NCBI GenBank assembly: GCA_900768625.1
Contig: CAAGDO010000013.1
Span: 1-46,735 of the forward strand
Origin: Bacteroidaceae bacterium
Lineage (GTDB): Bacteria > Bacteroidota > Bacteroidia > Bacteroidales > Bacteroidaceae
DNA: 46,735 bases
Direction: 5' to 3'
The translations under genes were made by a program, and so were the position numbers. The notes beneath the pieces were generated by a model that saw only the letters and a list, made by a program, of their open reading frames with translations, did no database searches and was not told where the DNA came from. Below are positions 1 through 7,547 of this stretch, piece by piece. Positions within the stretch are counted from its first letter, which is position 1, and every line of letters begins with the position of its first letter.

Positions 1-1
1 A

Positions 2-91
2 CTGAGTGGCGTTGCACGGCCACCCTTTCCCGTGAAAAACATCCCGCAGGACTTCCTGACACCACCAATCTTGACTAACCTTCATATCCAT
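2..91 (-). CDS. Possible N-terminal fragment of an unidentified protein cut by the window edge
   Basis: Reading leftward from an ATG at 91 (a second in-frame ATG is at 85), the minus strand stays open for 30 codons to the edge of the window. The peptide is rich in tryptophan and cysteine (it contains QDWWCQEVLRDVFHGKGWPC) and looks more protein-like than random frame. I do not recognise a family. A hairpin at 148-171 lies upstream and could end the preceding transcript. The fragment is short enough that an open frame by chance is quite possible. Confidence 0.25.
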   Translation of the reverse strand, partial: MDMKVSQDWWCQEVLRDVFHGKGWPCNATQ

Positions 92-130
92 GCCGTTCTG
101 CAGCTTTGCTTCGGCGTTGGGCTCTTGCTT

Positions 131-457
131 TTACGTTTGCTCTTTTCTTGAGCGTGCTAAAGCACGCTCAAAAACAAGCATAGTACGTAGGCCCCAATGG
201 TGTAAGTTCTTTCTTGTCGTTACTATATGCCGAAAAAACTCAGTTGTTTTAGGCTTGTGCAGTTAGGTGGGTTGCGGTGGCTTCGCACGTGGATATTTAT
301 GCTCCGCGCGAGTCTTAACGTCAGAAGGAAAAGCGTTCGAAGCACGCCTTGATAACAACTGAAGAGTACAAGTCTGGTACGGCATAAGCAGTTTTGAACA
401 ATACCTAACGTACACTCCCTGCGTGAAGCGCCCATATCCACATGGGAAGAGATACAA
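131..457 (-). other. Hairpin-bounded region with a reading frame broken by one stop; no firm gene
   Basis: This covers most of the gene-poor stretch at 1-594. On the minus strand one frame runs from an ATG at 457 to a TAA at 131-133, interrupted only by a TAA at 263-265. A second overlapping frame is open across 223-507. Neither resembles a family I can name. The residues are rich in R, C, L and S, which is often what a structured non-coding sequence looks like when translated. I have a vague memory of near-identical short hypothetical proteins predicted in other Prevotella genomes. That would fit a repeated element or conserved RNA, but I cannot verify it here. Confidence 0.3.
148..171. terminator. 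Hairpin, possible bidirectional terminator
   Basis: A perfect 10-bp inverted repeat (TTGAGCGTGC / GCACGCTCAA) with a TAAA loop is followed on the plus strand by a run of A and preceded by a T-rich stretch (TCTTTTC). On the minus strand it is therefore preceded by TTTTTG and followed by AAGAAAAG. It looks like an intrinsic terminator stem, but neither orientation has a long clean U-tract. Confidence 0.4.
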
Positions 458-458
458 G

Positions 459-493
459 CGGGGAGGGTAGATCTGGAAAATCTACCCTCCCCG
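459..493 (-). terminator. Strong hairpin downstream of mltG, probable terminator
   Basis: A perfect 14-bp inverted repeat (CGGGGAGGGTAGAT / ATCTACCCTCCCCG) encloses a 7-nt loop. It lies about 100 nt beyond the mltG stop codon on the minus strand. The sequence after the stem (CTTGTATCTCTTCC) is only moderately U-rich, so termination is inferred mainly from stem strength and position. Confidence 0.55.
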
Positions 494-594
494 TGTGTAG
501 TCCTCATCCGGATAGGATTGTTAGGGGGAATGTCCTTTTAGGGTTTGTCGGGGCAAGTGGGGAACTGATGGGAAGTCGTTCTCCTGCTTGTGGC

Positions 595-1623
595 CTATTC
601 TTTGATGCCCCGTTTGTTTAGGGCCTCAGCGTATCGTTTGGCATTCTGAAGGTGCTCTTCGTAGGTTGTTGCGAAGTTGTGGGTTCCTGAGAAGTCTTCT
701 TTTGCACACATATAGAGATAGTCGTGGTGGGCATAGTTGAGGACAGCGTTGATGCTGGCGATGGAGGGGATGCAGATGGGGCCGATGGGTAGCCCTTCGT
801 ACATGTAGGTGTTGTATGGGCTGTTGACAGCGAGATGCTTGTGCATGATGCGGCGCAGGGCGAAGTCCTTCAATGCGAATTTCACTGTCGGGTCAGCCTG
901 GAGTTTCATGCCGCTGTGGAGACGGTTGAGATACATGCCCGCAATCATGGGGCGTTCCCCGTCGTTTGCGGATTCCTGCTCCACGATGCTGGCCATGGTG
1001 TAAGCCTCGTCGGGCGTGAGTCCAGCGGCTTTGGCCTTGGCTTTGCGTTCGGCGGTCCAGAAGGAATCGTGTTCTTTCTTCATGCGTCGGAGGAGGGCGA
1101 TGGGGGAGATGTCCCAGTAGACTTCATAGGTGTTGGGGATGAAGAGGCAGGCTAGGGTCGCCGTGTCGACTCCCAGTTCCTGGAGGTTACGGCTGTCGTT
1201 CATGGCCTGCGCGATGGAGAGGGAGTCCGCTTCGAGCATTTTCGAGAGACGGCCTGCGAGGTCGTTGGTCGTGTGGACAACGGGAATCACGAGGTCGACG
1301 GCAGCCTGGCGTCCCCCTCGAAGGTCGCGCATGAGTTTGAAGGCACCGGTGGAAGTCGAAGCGAGATATCGGCCAGCGTGGACCCGTGAGCCGTAGCCCA
1401 TGAGTGCTCCGCAGAGGCGGATGCCGTTAAGGGCGGAAGGTTGGCAGATGTGTGAGATCTTGGCGTAGACGGAGTCGGCAGTATCGTCGTGGTCAATGTA
1501 GATGTAGGTATCTTTTCCTGTGGTGTTGACGGCAGAAAAGAAAAGGGCGTAGATGAATCCTAAAGCTACCACAACGACCGTGGCCGTTATGGCGAGTTTG
1601 CGTTTGAGAGCTGACTGCATCAT
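595..1623 (-). CDS. mltG: Endolytic murein transglycosylase MltG
   Basis: MltG is an inner-membrane lytic transglycosylase that cleaves nascent glycan strands and is thought to set glycan chain length. From the ATG pair at 1620/1623 the protein is 342 aa: a short basic N-terminus, one membrane segment at about residues 10-31, then the YceG domain facing the periplasm. The signature ASIVEQES places the catalytic glutamate at E215, and the downstream motif GMYLNRL plus LQADPT is typical. The frame stays open upstream to 1842, but those residues are low-complexity and would put the membrane anchor deep inside the protein, so I use the internal start. The gene is monocistronic, with a -7-like box at 1777-1784 and a hairpin after it. 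Confidence 0.93.
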   Translation of the reverse strand: MMQSALKRKLAITATVVVVALGFIYALFFSAVNTTGKDTYIYIDHDDTADSVYAKISHICQPSALNGIRLCGALMGYGSRVHAGRYLASTSTGAFKLMRDLRGGRQAAVDLVIPVVHTTNDLAGRLSKMLEADSLSIAQAMNDSRNLQELGVDTATLACLFIPNTYEVYWDISPIALLRRMKKEHDSFWTAERKAKAKAAGLTPDEAYTMASIVEQESANDGERPMIAGMYLNRLHSGMKLQADPTVKFALKDFALRRIMHKHLAVNSPYNTYMYEGLPIGPICIPSIASINAVLNYAHHDYLYMCAKEDFSGTHNFATTYEEHLQNAKRYAEALNKRGIKE

Positions 1624-1776
1624 GATGGGGTGTTGATTGAGAAAAGGGGTTGTCTGCAACTTCCTCCTCCGTCTGTCGGTTGTCGTGCGTCGAGACCTGT
1701 TCTTATCCCCCTTTTCGGGGAGTAGGTTGCAAGGGGCAGGATGGGGGGAAAAAGCCGCAAAATGGATTTCGGAGAA

Positions 1777-1784
1777 CAAAAGTA
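1777..1784 (-). promoter_or_regulatory. Candidate -7 element for mltG
   Basis: On the minus strand this reads TACTTTTG, a match to the Bacteroidota -7 consensus TAnnTTTG. I see no clear TTTG at the -33 distance. It would give a 5' leader of about 145 nt to the mltG start at 1623 and supports that downstream start. Confidence 0.45.
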
Positions 1785-1860
1785 GTGCTTTTTTCGGTGT
1801 TATTGTCCTTTGATAGGTTGAAAAGCCCCCAAAAGTCTGCATTGTTTCGTTGTTTTTTGC

Positions 1861-1868
1861 TACATTTG
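1861..1868 (+). promoter_or_regulatory. Candidate -7 element for the acyl-CoA synthetase gene
   Basis: TACATTTG matches TAnnTTTG and lies about 110 nt before the start codon at 1977. The upstream region is T-rich but lacks an obvious TTTG at the right spacing. Together with the box at 1777-1784 it would make this a divergent promoter region. Confidence 0.5.
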
Positions 1869-1976
1869 CACAAAACTCTAATCAGTGTGCCGAACTGGGG
1901 CATTGTTTTGCCTCAAATGGTAGGTCGTTTTATGCCGTCGATTTCTTGTGGGTGAGGCGCACTTCAAGACTTTAAA

Positions 1977-3650
1977 ATGGAAACGTATTCGGATTTCGTG
2001 AATATTCTCTCGGAGAGTATCAAGCGCAATTGGGACCTTGATGCGCTCACCGACTATCAGGGTGTCACCTTGCAGTATAAGGATGTGGCCCGAAAGATTG
2101 AAAAGCTCCACATTCTGTTTGAGAATGCAGGAGTGGAGAAGGGTGACAAGATTGCCCTTTGCGGCCGTAACAGTGCGAATTGGGCAACAGCCTTTTTGGG
2201 CGTGCTGAGCTATGGTGCAGTTGCCGTACCTATCCTGCATGAATTCAAGGCGCAGCAGGTGCACGACATTGTCAATCATTCGGAAGCGAAGATTCTTTTC
2301 GTTGGAGATATGGTGTGGCCGGAACTCGACCCTGAAGCGATGCCCCATCTGGAGGGTATCATCAATATACCCGATTATAGTGTGCTCGTTTCCCGCTCCA
2401 CGCTTCTGACTGAGGCCCGTGAGCATCTCAATGAGTACTTTGGCCGTAAGTATCCCAAGTATTTCCGTAAGGAGCACGTCAACTATCCTTCCAATCCCGA
2501 CCCTGATGCCTTGGCTCTGATCAACTATACGAGCGGTACGACTTCCAACTCCAAGGGTGTGTTGATTCCGTATCGTGCACTTTGGTCGAACTATCAGTTT
2601 GCCGTTGAGGTTCTTGGAAAAAAGGTGAAGACAGGAGACAACGTGATCTCCATGCTTCCTTTGGCTCACATGTACGGCATGGCCTTTGAATTTATCTTTG
2701 AGTTCATCCATGGTTGCCATGTGTACTATCTGACGCGTATTCCTTCGCCGAAGGTGGTTCTCAAGGCGTTTGCCGACGTGAAACCTGTGGTCATCATTTC
2801 CGTGCCTCTCATCATCGAGAAGATCATCAAGAAGAATGTGCTCCCCAAACTCCAGACACCGAGCATGAAAATGTTGCTCCGTCTGCCTTTCATCAGCGGG
2901 AAAATTCTCGACAAGGTGCGCGAAGGACTTGTTGAGGCTTTCGGTGGCCATTTCTACGAAATTATCATCGGCGGTGCCGCTTTCAACAGTGAAGTGGAAG
3001 ACCTGCTCCATAAAATCGGATTCAACTATACCGTGGGCTATGGTGCGACGGAATGTGCGCCGATCATTGCCTACGAGGATTGGCACAATTTCAGCAAGGG
3101 CTCGTGCGGCAAGGCCGCTCCGCGCATGGAGATCCGAATCAACAGTGCGGATCCCGAGAACGTCGCCGGCGAAATCCTTACGCGCGGCATGAACGTCATG
3201 TTGGGTTATTTCAAGAATCCTGAAGCCACGCGGGCCGCTCTTGATGCCGACGGATGGTATCATACGGGAGACCTTGGCACGATGGACAGCGAGGGTAACC
3301 TCTACATCCGCGGACGTTCGAAGAACATGCTTCTCGGTGCGTCGGGTCAGAACATCTATCCTGAAGAGATTGAGGACAAGCTCAACACCCTGCCTTATGT
3401 CAATGAGAGCATCGTCATCCAGAAGGGTGAGAAGCTGTATGCGCTGATCCATCCGGACTACGATGAAGCTGCACGTGACGGACTCGACGATAACGGTATT
3501 CGACTGGCCATGGAGCAGAACCGTAAGGACCTTAACACGATGGTGGCCACCTATGAGCGCCTGTCGGGCTTTGCCATCTATCGGGAGGAATTCGAAAAGA
3601 CCCCGAAGAGGAGTATCAAGCGATTCCTCTATGAGAATGCTGAGGTGTGA
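1977..3650 (+). CDS. AMP-forming long-chain fatty acid--CoA ligase
   Basis: This 557-aa protein belongs to the ANL superfamily of adenylate-forming enzymes, which activate a carboxylic acid with ATP and then load it on coenzyme A. The AMP-binding P-loop INYTSGTTSNSKG is at about residues 181-193, the adenine-binding motif GYGATE at about 354, and the hinge motif GWYHTGDLG at about 426, followed by the small C-terminal domain. The length and motifs fit FadD-type acyl-CoA synthetases, although the natural acyl substrate cannot be read from sequence. It precedes lptB, separated by a hairpin at 3708-3751. It may feed membrane lipid recycling, but that is inference. Confidence 0.9.
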   Translation: METYSDFVNILSESIKRNWDLDALTDYQGVTLQYKDVARKIEKLHILFENAGVEKGDKIALCGRNSANWATAFLGVLSYGAVAVPILHEFKAQQVHDIVNHSEAKILFVGDMVWPELDPEAMPHLEGIINIPDYSVLVSRSTLLTEAREHLNEYFGRKYPKYFRKEHVNYPSNPDPDALALINYTSGTTSNSKGVLIPYRALWSNYQFAVEVLGKKVKTGDNVISMLPLAHMYGMAFEFIFEFIHGCHVYYLTRIPSPKVVLKAFADVKPVVIISVPLIIEKIIKKNVLPKLQTPSMKMLLRLPFISGKILDKVREGLVEAFGGHFYEIIIGGAAFNSEVEDLLHKIGFNYTVGYGATECAPIIAYEDWHNFSKGSCGKAAPRMEIRINSADPENVAGEILTRGMNVMLGYFKNPEATRAALDADGWYHTGDLGTMDSEGNLYIRGRSKNMLLGASGQNIYPEEIEDKLNTLPYVNESIVIQKGEKLYALIHPDYDEAARDGLDDNGIRLAMEQNRKDLNTMVATYERLSGFAIYREEFEKTPKRSIKRFLYENAEV

Positions 3651-3707
3651 TTCTCGCCATGCGCCGCATGGCTGTGTCTGTCGCTCCTCAGAATGATTGA
3701 CAATTCG

Positions 3708-3751
3708 TTTCGGACTCCTGCTGGGGCTGTGACTCGTGCAGGAGTCCGAAA
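3708..3751 (+). terminator. Hairpin between the acyl-CoA synthetase gene and lptB
   Basis: A perfect 13-bp inverted repeat (TTTCGGACTCCTG / CAGGAGTCCGAAA) encloses an 18-nt loop. It sits 57 nt after the upstream stop codon. The stem is strong but the following sequence has only a short T-run (ATTTTTCTT) about 15 nt later. It overlaps a possible GTG start for lptB at 3736, which argues for a later lptB start. Confidence 0.55.
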
Positions 3752-3780
3752 TATCTACGTATACACATTTTTCTTACAGC

Positions 3781-4629
3781 ATGATTGCATTTGCAGAACA
3801 TCCCTCGATGTCTGAGTCAGACGCAGGGGAGACATCTTCCGTGGAGACGGCTCCTGACCATATGGTGCTTCGTTCGGAGGGACTTATCAAGAAATATGGC
3901 AAGCGCACCGTGGTCAACGGTGTGTCCTTTGAGGTGCGTCAAGGGGAGATTGTCGGTCTGCTTGGCCCAAATGGGGCGGGGAAGACCACTTCTTTCTATA
4001 TGACCACGGGACTTGTCGTTCCCAACGGCGGACGCATTTTCATCAATGATCAGGAAATCACGAAGGACCCGGTCTACAAGCGTGCCCAGAAGGGTATCGG
4101 CTATTTGGCGCAGGAGGCTTCCGTGTTTCGAAAGATGTCGGTCGAGGACAATATCGCCTCTGTCCTTGAACTCACGGGACGCCCTCGTTCCTATCAGCGC
4201 GAGAAACTGGAAAGTCTCATTGCTGAATTCCGTCTGCAGAAGGTGAGAAAGAACCTTGGTGACCAGTTGTCGGGCGGTGAGCGCCGCCGAACGGAAATTG
4301 CCCGCTGTCTGGCCATTGACCCGAAGTTCATCATGCTTGATGAGCCTTTTGCGGGTGTCGACCCGATTGCCGTCGAGGATATCCAATATATTGTCTGGAA
4401 ACTCAAGGACCGCAACATTGGCATCTTGATTACGGACCACAATGTCGAGGAGACGCTTTGCATCACCGATCGGGCGTATCTGCTTTTCGAAGGTCGTATT
4501 CTCTTCCAGGGCACTCCTGAGGAACTGGCTGCCAATCAGGTGGTGCGCGACAAGTATCTGACCAACAGTTTCAAACTTCGCAAGAAGGACTTCCAGCTGA
4601 TGAGCGAGGAGAGAGAAAAACGCATGTGA
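3781..4629 (+). CDS. lptB: LPS export ABC transporter ATPase LptB
   Basis: LptB is the cytoplasmic ATPase of LptB2FG, which extracts lipopolysaccharide from the inner membrane and drives its transport to the cell surface. From the ATG at 3781 the protein is 282 aa. Walker A GPNGAGKTT lies at about residue 62, the signature LSGGERRR at about 163 and Walker B FIMLDEPFAG at about 183, with the LptB-typical phrase TDHNVEETL after it. E. coli LptB is about 240 aa, so the first 27 residues before an internal ATG at 3862 are extra and that ATG is an alternative start. A GTG further upstream at 3736 lies inside a hairpin and is unlikely. No lptF/G gene is adjacent. Confidence 0.9.
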   Translation: MIAFAEHPSMSESDAGETSSVETAPDHMVLRSEGLIKKYGKRTVVNGVSFEVRQGEIVGLLGPNGAGKTTSFYMTTGLVVPNGGRIFINDQEITKDPVYKRAQKGIGYLAQEASVFRKMSVEDNIASVLELTGRPRSYQREKLESLIAEFRLQKVRKNLGDQLSGGERRRTEIARCLAIDPKFIMLDEPFAGVDPIAVEDIQYIVWKLKDRNIGILITDHNVEETLCITDRAYLLFEGRILFQGTPEELAANQVVRDKYLTNSFKLRKKDFQLMSEEREKRM

Positions 4630-4695
4630 TGTGTGCGTCGCCCCCCTCTGATGGGCTGGCGTTTGATTTTAGTATCTACATTCCTAAACAAACAA

Positions 4696-4715
4696 TGGAC
4701 CGGCCTTACGGTCCA
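4696..4715. other. Short hairpin upstream of the S9 peptidase gene
   Basis: TGGACCG and CGGTCCA form a 7-bp stem with a 6-nt loop, 27 nt before the start codon at 4743. It could be part of the 5' leader or a weak terminator for lptB; no U-tract follows. Confidence 0.3.
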
Positions 4716-4742
4716 GTTCGATATTACCCTATCCTGTAACTT

Positions 4743-7226
4743 ATGTTATTCACATCCCTTTTGATGGCTTTTGCTGCCACGACCATGACGGCGGACACCC
4801 TCGTGATTGACCACGCCATGGTGGAAGGCCCTTATGCTGTGGCTCGTCCGTATGCCACAGATTCTCTTAACATGAAAGGGGAAGCCTATGCCTCTGACGA
4901 TGCTTTGAAGGCCAACCTTTCGCTTGTGCTCAACCAGGGCGGGCGCCATCTGAAAACGGTCAAGGTCGGCCAAGGTTCTGCTCTCCCTGCCATGAACGAC
5001 GGACAGAGCGCGCTCCGCGTGCTGCGCTTCACCGTGCAGACGGACCGTTTCGTCAATGCCACATTGAAGGTCGACCATTTGTCACACCGCAAGGTGTTTG
5101 TCAACCGGGTGGAGAATACGGACGGTAAGCTTCAGCTGGCTCCCGGACGTACGGAGGTGGAGATTCTTGCTCTTTCCTTGCCTGAAAGCCATGATTCGCT
5201 TTCTGTGAGCCTTGTCGGCGATAAGCTCGAAGGTGTTACGCTGAATCCTACAGGGGACAGAATCTACACCATGGCAGACATGATGTTGGGAAACAGCTAT
5301 CGCAGCGTGGAGCTTTCCCCTTCTGGCAAATATCTTGTCACGACGAGTTATTTCATGAAGGCGGATGGTACGGCGCCTTATACGACGACACTGACTGAAC
5401 TGTCGACAGGCCGCGAAATCATCCATCTCAATGAGTATGCTGAGATTCACTGGATGCCCAGACAGGGCGACATGGCTTATTTCACCCGCAGAGGGGGCAA
5501 CGGCCGCGAACTCGTCACCTTCAATCCTGCCACAATGGAGGAGAAGGTGCTGGCCGCTGGTATCCCCGAGGGCTATGTCTCGCTTTCTCCACGTGCGGAT
5601 TATTTCATCTTTACGAAGACGGAGGAAGGACCTAGAGAGAACAATGGCCTGAAACGCCTTTATGCCCCTGATGACCGTCAGCCCGGATGGCGTAACCGAA
5701 GTTCGCTTTGGCGCTACGATATGGCTACGGGGGTCACTTCACGTCTCACGTTCGGCAAGCAGAGCGCGGGATTGGCTGACATTTCTGCCGATGGCCGTCA
5801 GCTTCTTGTCATGACCTATTCGTTTGATGCCCACAAGGAACCGTTCGATCGTGTGTCGATTCTCCGCATGGATGCCTACACGGGACGTACAGACACGCTG
5901 CTTGCAGACACGGTGTTCGTTGCCGATGCCAAGTTCTCGCCGGATGCTACGCAGTTGTTGGTGAAGGCTTCTCCCGCCAGTTTCGGTGGGGTGGGGCTGG
6001 AAGTGAAGCCCGGTCAGATTCCGAACGGTTTTGACTATCGTCTTTATCTCTACGACATCGCTTCACGCACGACGACACCTTTGCTCCCGAATTTCGCTCC
6101 TTCCGTCGAGGAATACAATTGGCGTGCAGACAACGGTATGATTTATTTCTCAGCTGCCGATGGATGCGACAGACGGGTATTCCGCCTGAATCCTCGCACG
6201 AAGCAGGTGTTGGCCTATAACCTGCCTTTGAGCTATGTGCAGGACTATACGATTGCGCGCTCAATGAAGCAGCCGACGATGGTGTTCTTCGGTCAGACTG
6301 GAGAGCGTGCCCGCGAGATGTTTGTCACTACGCTTGCTGACAAGGCTACGCCTTACGCCCGCCGAATCGGTCCTAACCGCTTCGAGGATATGTATCCCGG
6401 ACTGAAGGTGGGCAAGGTGACGGACTGGAGTTTCAAGGCCAGTCGTGGCGATTCTGTCCGCGGCTTCTATATTCTTCCTCCTGACTTTGACGCTTCACGC
6501 AAGTATCCTCTGATTGTCTACTACTATGGTGGCTGCACGCCGACGGGCAAATCGCTCCAGTTCCAGTATCCTTTGCAGGTGCTTGCGGGTCAAGGCTATG
6601 TCATCTACGTTTGCGAACCGAGTGGTGCGATTGGCTACGGACAGGAGTTTGCTGCCCGCCATGTCAACACTTGGGGACAGGAATCGGGCGATGACATCAT
6701 TGAGGGCACGAAGGCTTTCCTCGCAGCGCATCCTTTTGTTGATTCGAAGCGTGTGGGTTGTATGGGTGCTTCCTATGGTGGCTTTATGACACAGTATCTC
6801 CAGACGCGTACGGATATCTTTGCTGCGGCCATTTCACATGCCGGTATCAGCAATATCGCCAGTTATTGGGGTGGTGGCTATTGGGGTTACACTTACGGAC
6901 AGACTGCCCAGTACGGCAGCTATCCTTGGAACAACCCTGACCTCTATGTGAAGCAGTCGCCGCTCTTCAATGCGGACAAGATCCATACACCGCTTCTGCT
7001 CCTTCATGGTACGGCAGACACGAACGTTCCGACGAATGAGAGCCAGCAGCTTTTCACTGCGCTCAAGATTCTCGGTCGTGAGGTGAGCTACATCCAGGTG
7101 GAGGGTGAGAACCACGTTATCGTGGACTACCGCAAGCGTCTGGCTTGGCAGAATGCAATCTTCGCATGGTTTGCCAAGTACTTGAAGAACGACGCCACAT
7201 GGTGGAACACGCTCTACAAGGACTGA
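4743..7226 (+). CDS. Secreted S9 family prolyl oligopeptidase / dipeptidyl-peptidase-like peptidase
   Basis: This 827-aa serine peptidase has the layout of the DPP IV/acylaminoacyl-peptidase branch of family S9: an N-terminal signal peptide (about residues 1-17), a long beta-propeller region with WD/TolB-like repeats, and a C-terminal alpha/beta-hydrolase domain. The nucleophile is S677 in GASYGG. The likely catalytic aspartate is D759 in HGTADTNVP and the likely histidine H791 in EGENHVI. Such enzymes trim peptides in the periplasm of asaccharolytic and peptide-using Bacteroidota. The next gene is glutamate dehydrogenase, which fits amino-acid catabolism, but a terminator separates them. Exact cleavage specificity cannot be read from sequence. 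Confidence 0.9.
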   Translation: MLFTSLLMAFAATTMTADTLVIDHAMVEGPYAVARPYATDSLNMKGEAYASDDALKANLSLVLNQGGRHLKTVKVGQGSALPAMNDGQSALRVLRFTVQTDRFVNATLKVDHLSHRKVFVNRVENTDGKLQLAPGRTEVEILALSLPESHDSLSVSLVGDKLEGVTLNPTGDRIYTMADMMLGNSYRSVELSPSGKYLVTTSYFMKADGTAPYTTTLTELSTGREIIHLNEYAEIHWMPRQGDMAYFTRRGGNGRELVTFNPATMEEKVLAAGIPEGYVSLSPRADYFIFTKTEEGPRENNGLKRLYAPDDRQPGWRNRSSLWRYDMATGVTSRLTFGKQSAGLADISADGRQLLVMTYSFDAHKEPFDRVSILRMDAYTGRTDTLLADTVFVADAKFSPDATQLLVKASPASFGGVGLEVKPGQIPNGFDYRLYLYDIASRTTTPLLPNFAPSVEEYNWRADNGMIYFSAADGCDRRVFRLNPRTKQVLAYNLPLSYVQDYTIARSMKQPTMVFFGQTGERAREMFVTTLADKATPYARRIGPNRFEDMYPGLKVGKVTDWSFKASRGDSVRGFYILPPDFDASRKYPLIVYYYGGCTPTGKSLQFQYPLQVLAGQGYVIYVCEPSGAIGYGQEFAARHVNTWGQESGDDIIEGTKAFLAAHPFVDSKRVGCMGASYGGFMTQYLQTRTDIFAAAISHAGISNIASYWGGGYWGYTYGQTAQYGSYPWNNPDLYVKQSPLFNADKIHTPLLLLHGTADTNVPTNESQQLFTALKILGREVSYIQVEGENHVIVDYRKRLAWQNAIFAWFAKYLKNDATWWNTLYKD

Positions 7227-7342
7227 TGCTTGAGGGGCAGTTATGTTCTCGACATACATCGATGACCTTCAACCTTCCTGATATGGCTCGGAAGAGCCTG
7301 CTCTTGAAGGTCTTATCCGGACTGCTACTGTCATGAACAGCC

Positions 7343-7389
7343 AACGGGCAGGAGATGCAGGGAAATGCTCTCTGTGTCTCCTGCCCGTT
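7343..7389 (+). terminator. Rho-independent terminator after the S9 peptidase gene
   Basis: A perfect 13-bp stem (AACGGGCAGGAGA / TCTCCTGCCCGTT) is followed by TTTGTGTTTTTG. It lies about 120 nt after the stop codon and before the gdhA promoter region. Confidence 0.8.
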
Positions 7390-7472
7390 TTGTGTTTTTG
7401 GGATGAAGAGCAAAATGACGCTTTGAAATATGTTATTCGGCATGTTTCATGGTTTTGTTACCATAAAAATTA

Positions 7473-7492
7473 GGAGAATCGGAACATTCTCC
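7473..7492. promoter_or_regulatory. Dyad upstream of gdhA, possible operator
   Basis: GGAGAAT-CGGAAC-ATTCTCC is a perfect 7+7 inverted repeat that ends 1 nt before the candidate -7 box at 7494-7501. It occupies the space where the -33 element would normally be. A regulator bound here could block or replace the -33 contact. No regulator gene is adjacent. Confidence 0.45.
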
Positions 7493-7493
7493 T

Positions 7494-7501
7494 TACATTT
7501 G
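7494..7501 (+). promoter_or_regulatory. Candidate -7 element of the gdhA promoter
   Basis: TACATTTG matches TAnnTTTG and lies 46 nt before the gdhA start. No TTTG is found at the -33 distance; the dyad at 7473-7492 is there instead. Confidence 0.6.
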
Positions 7502-7547
7502 TGCACATCAATCAAGACAACCAACCTTGTAAATCAAACATCTTGAC

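Noticed and set aside
1878..3452. Long minus-strand open frame of over 500 codons opposite the acyl-CoA synthetase gene
   Set aside because: It is the antisense of a clear AMP-binding enzyme with all motifs on the plus strand; its own sequence is histidine- and arginine-rich without family features.
3736..3780. GTG start for lptB at 3736
   Set aside because: It lies in the loop and arm of the 13-bp hairpin at 3708-3751; the ATG at 3781 or 3862 fits better.
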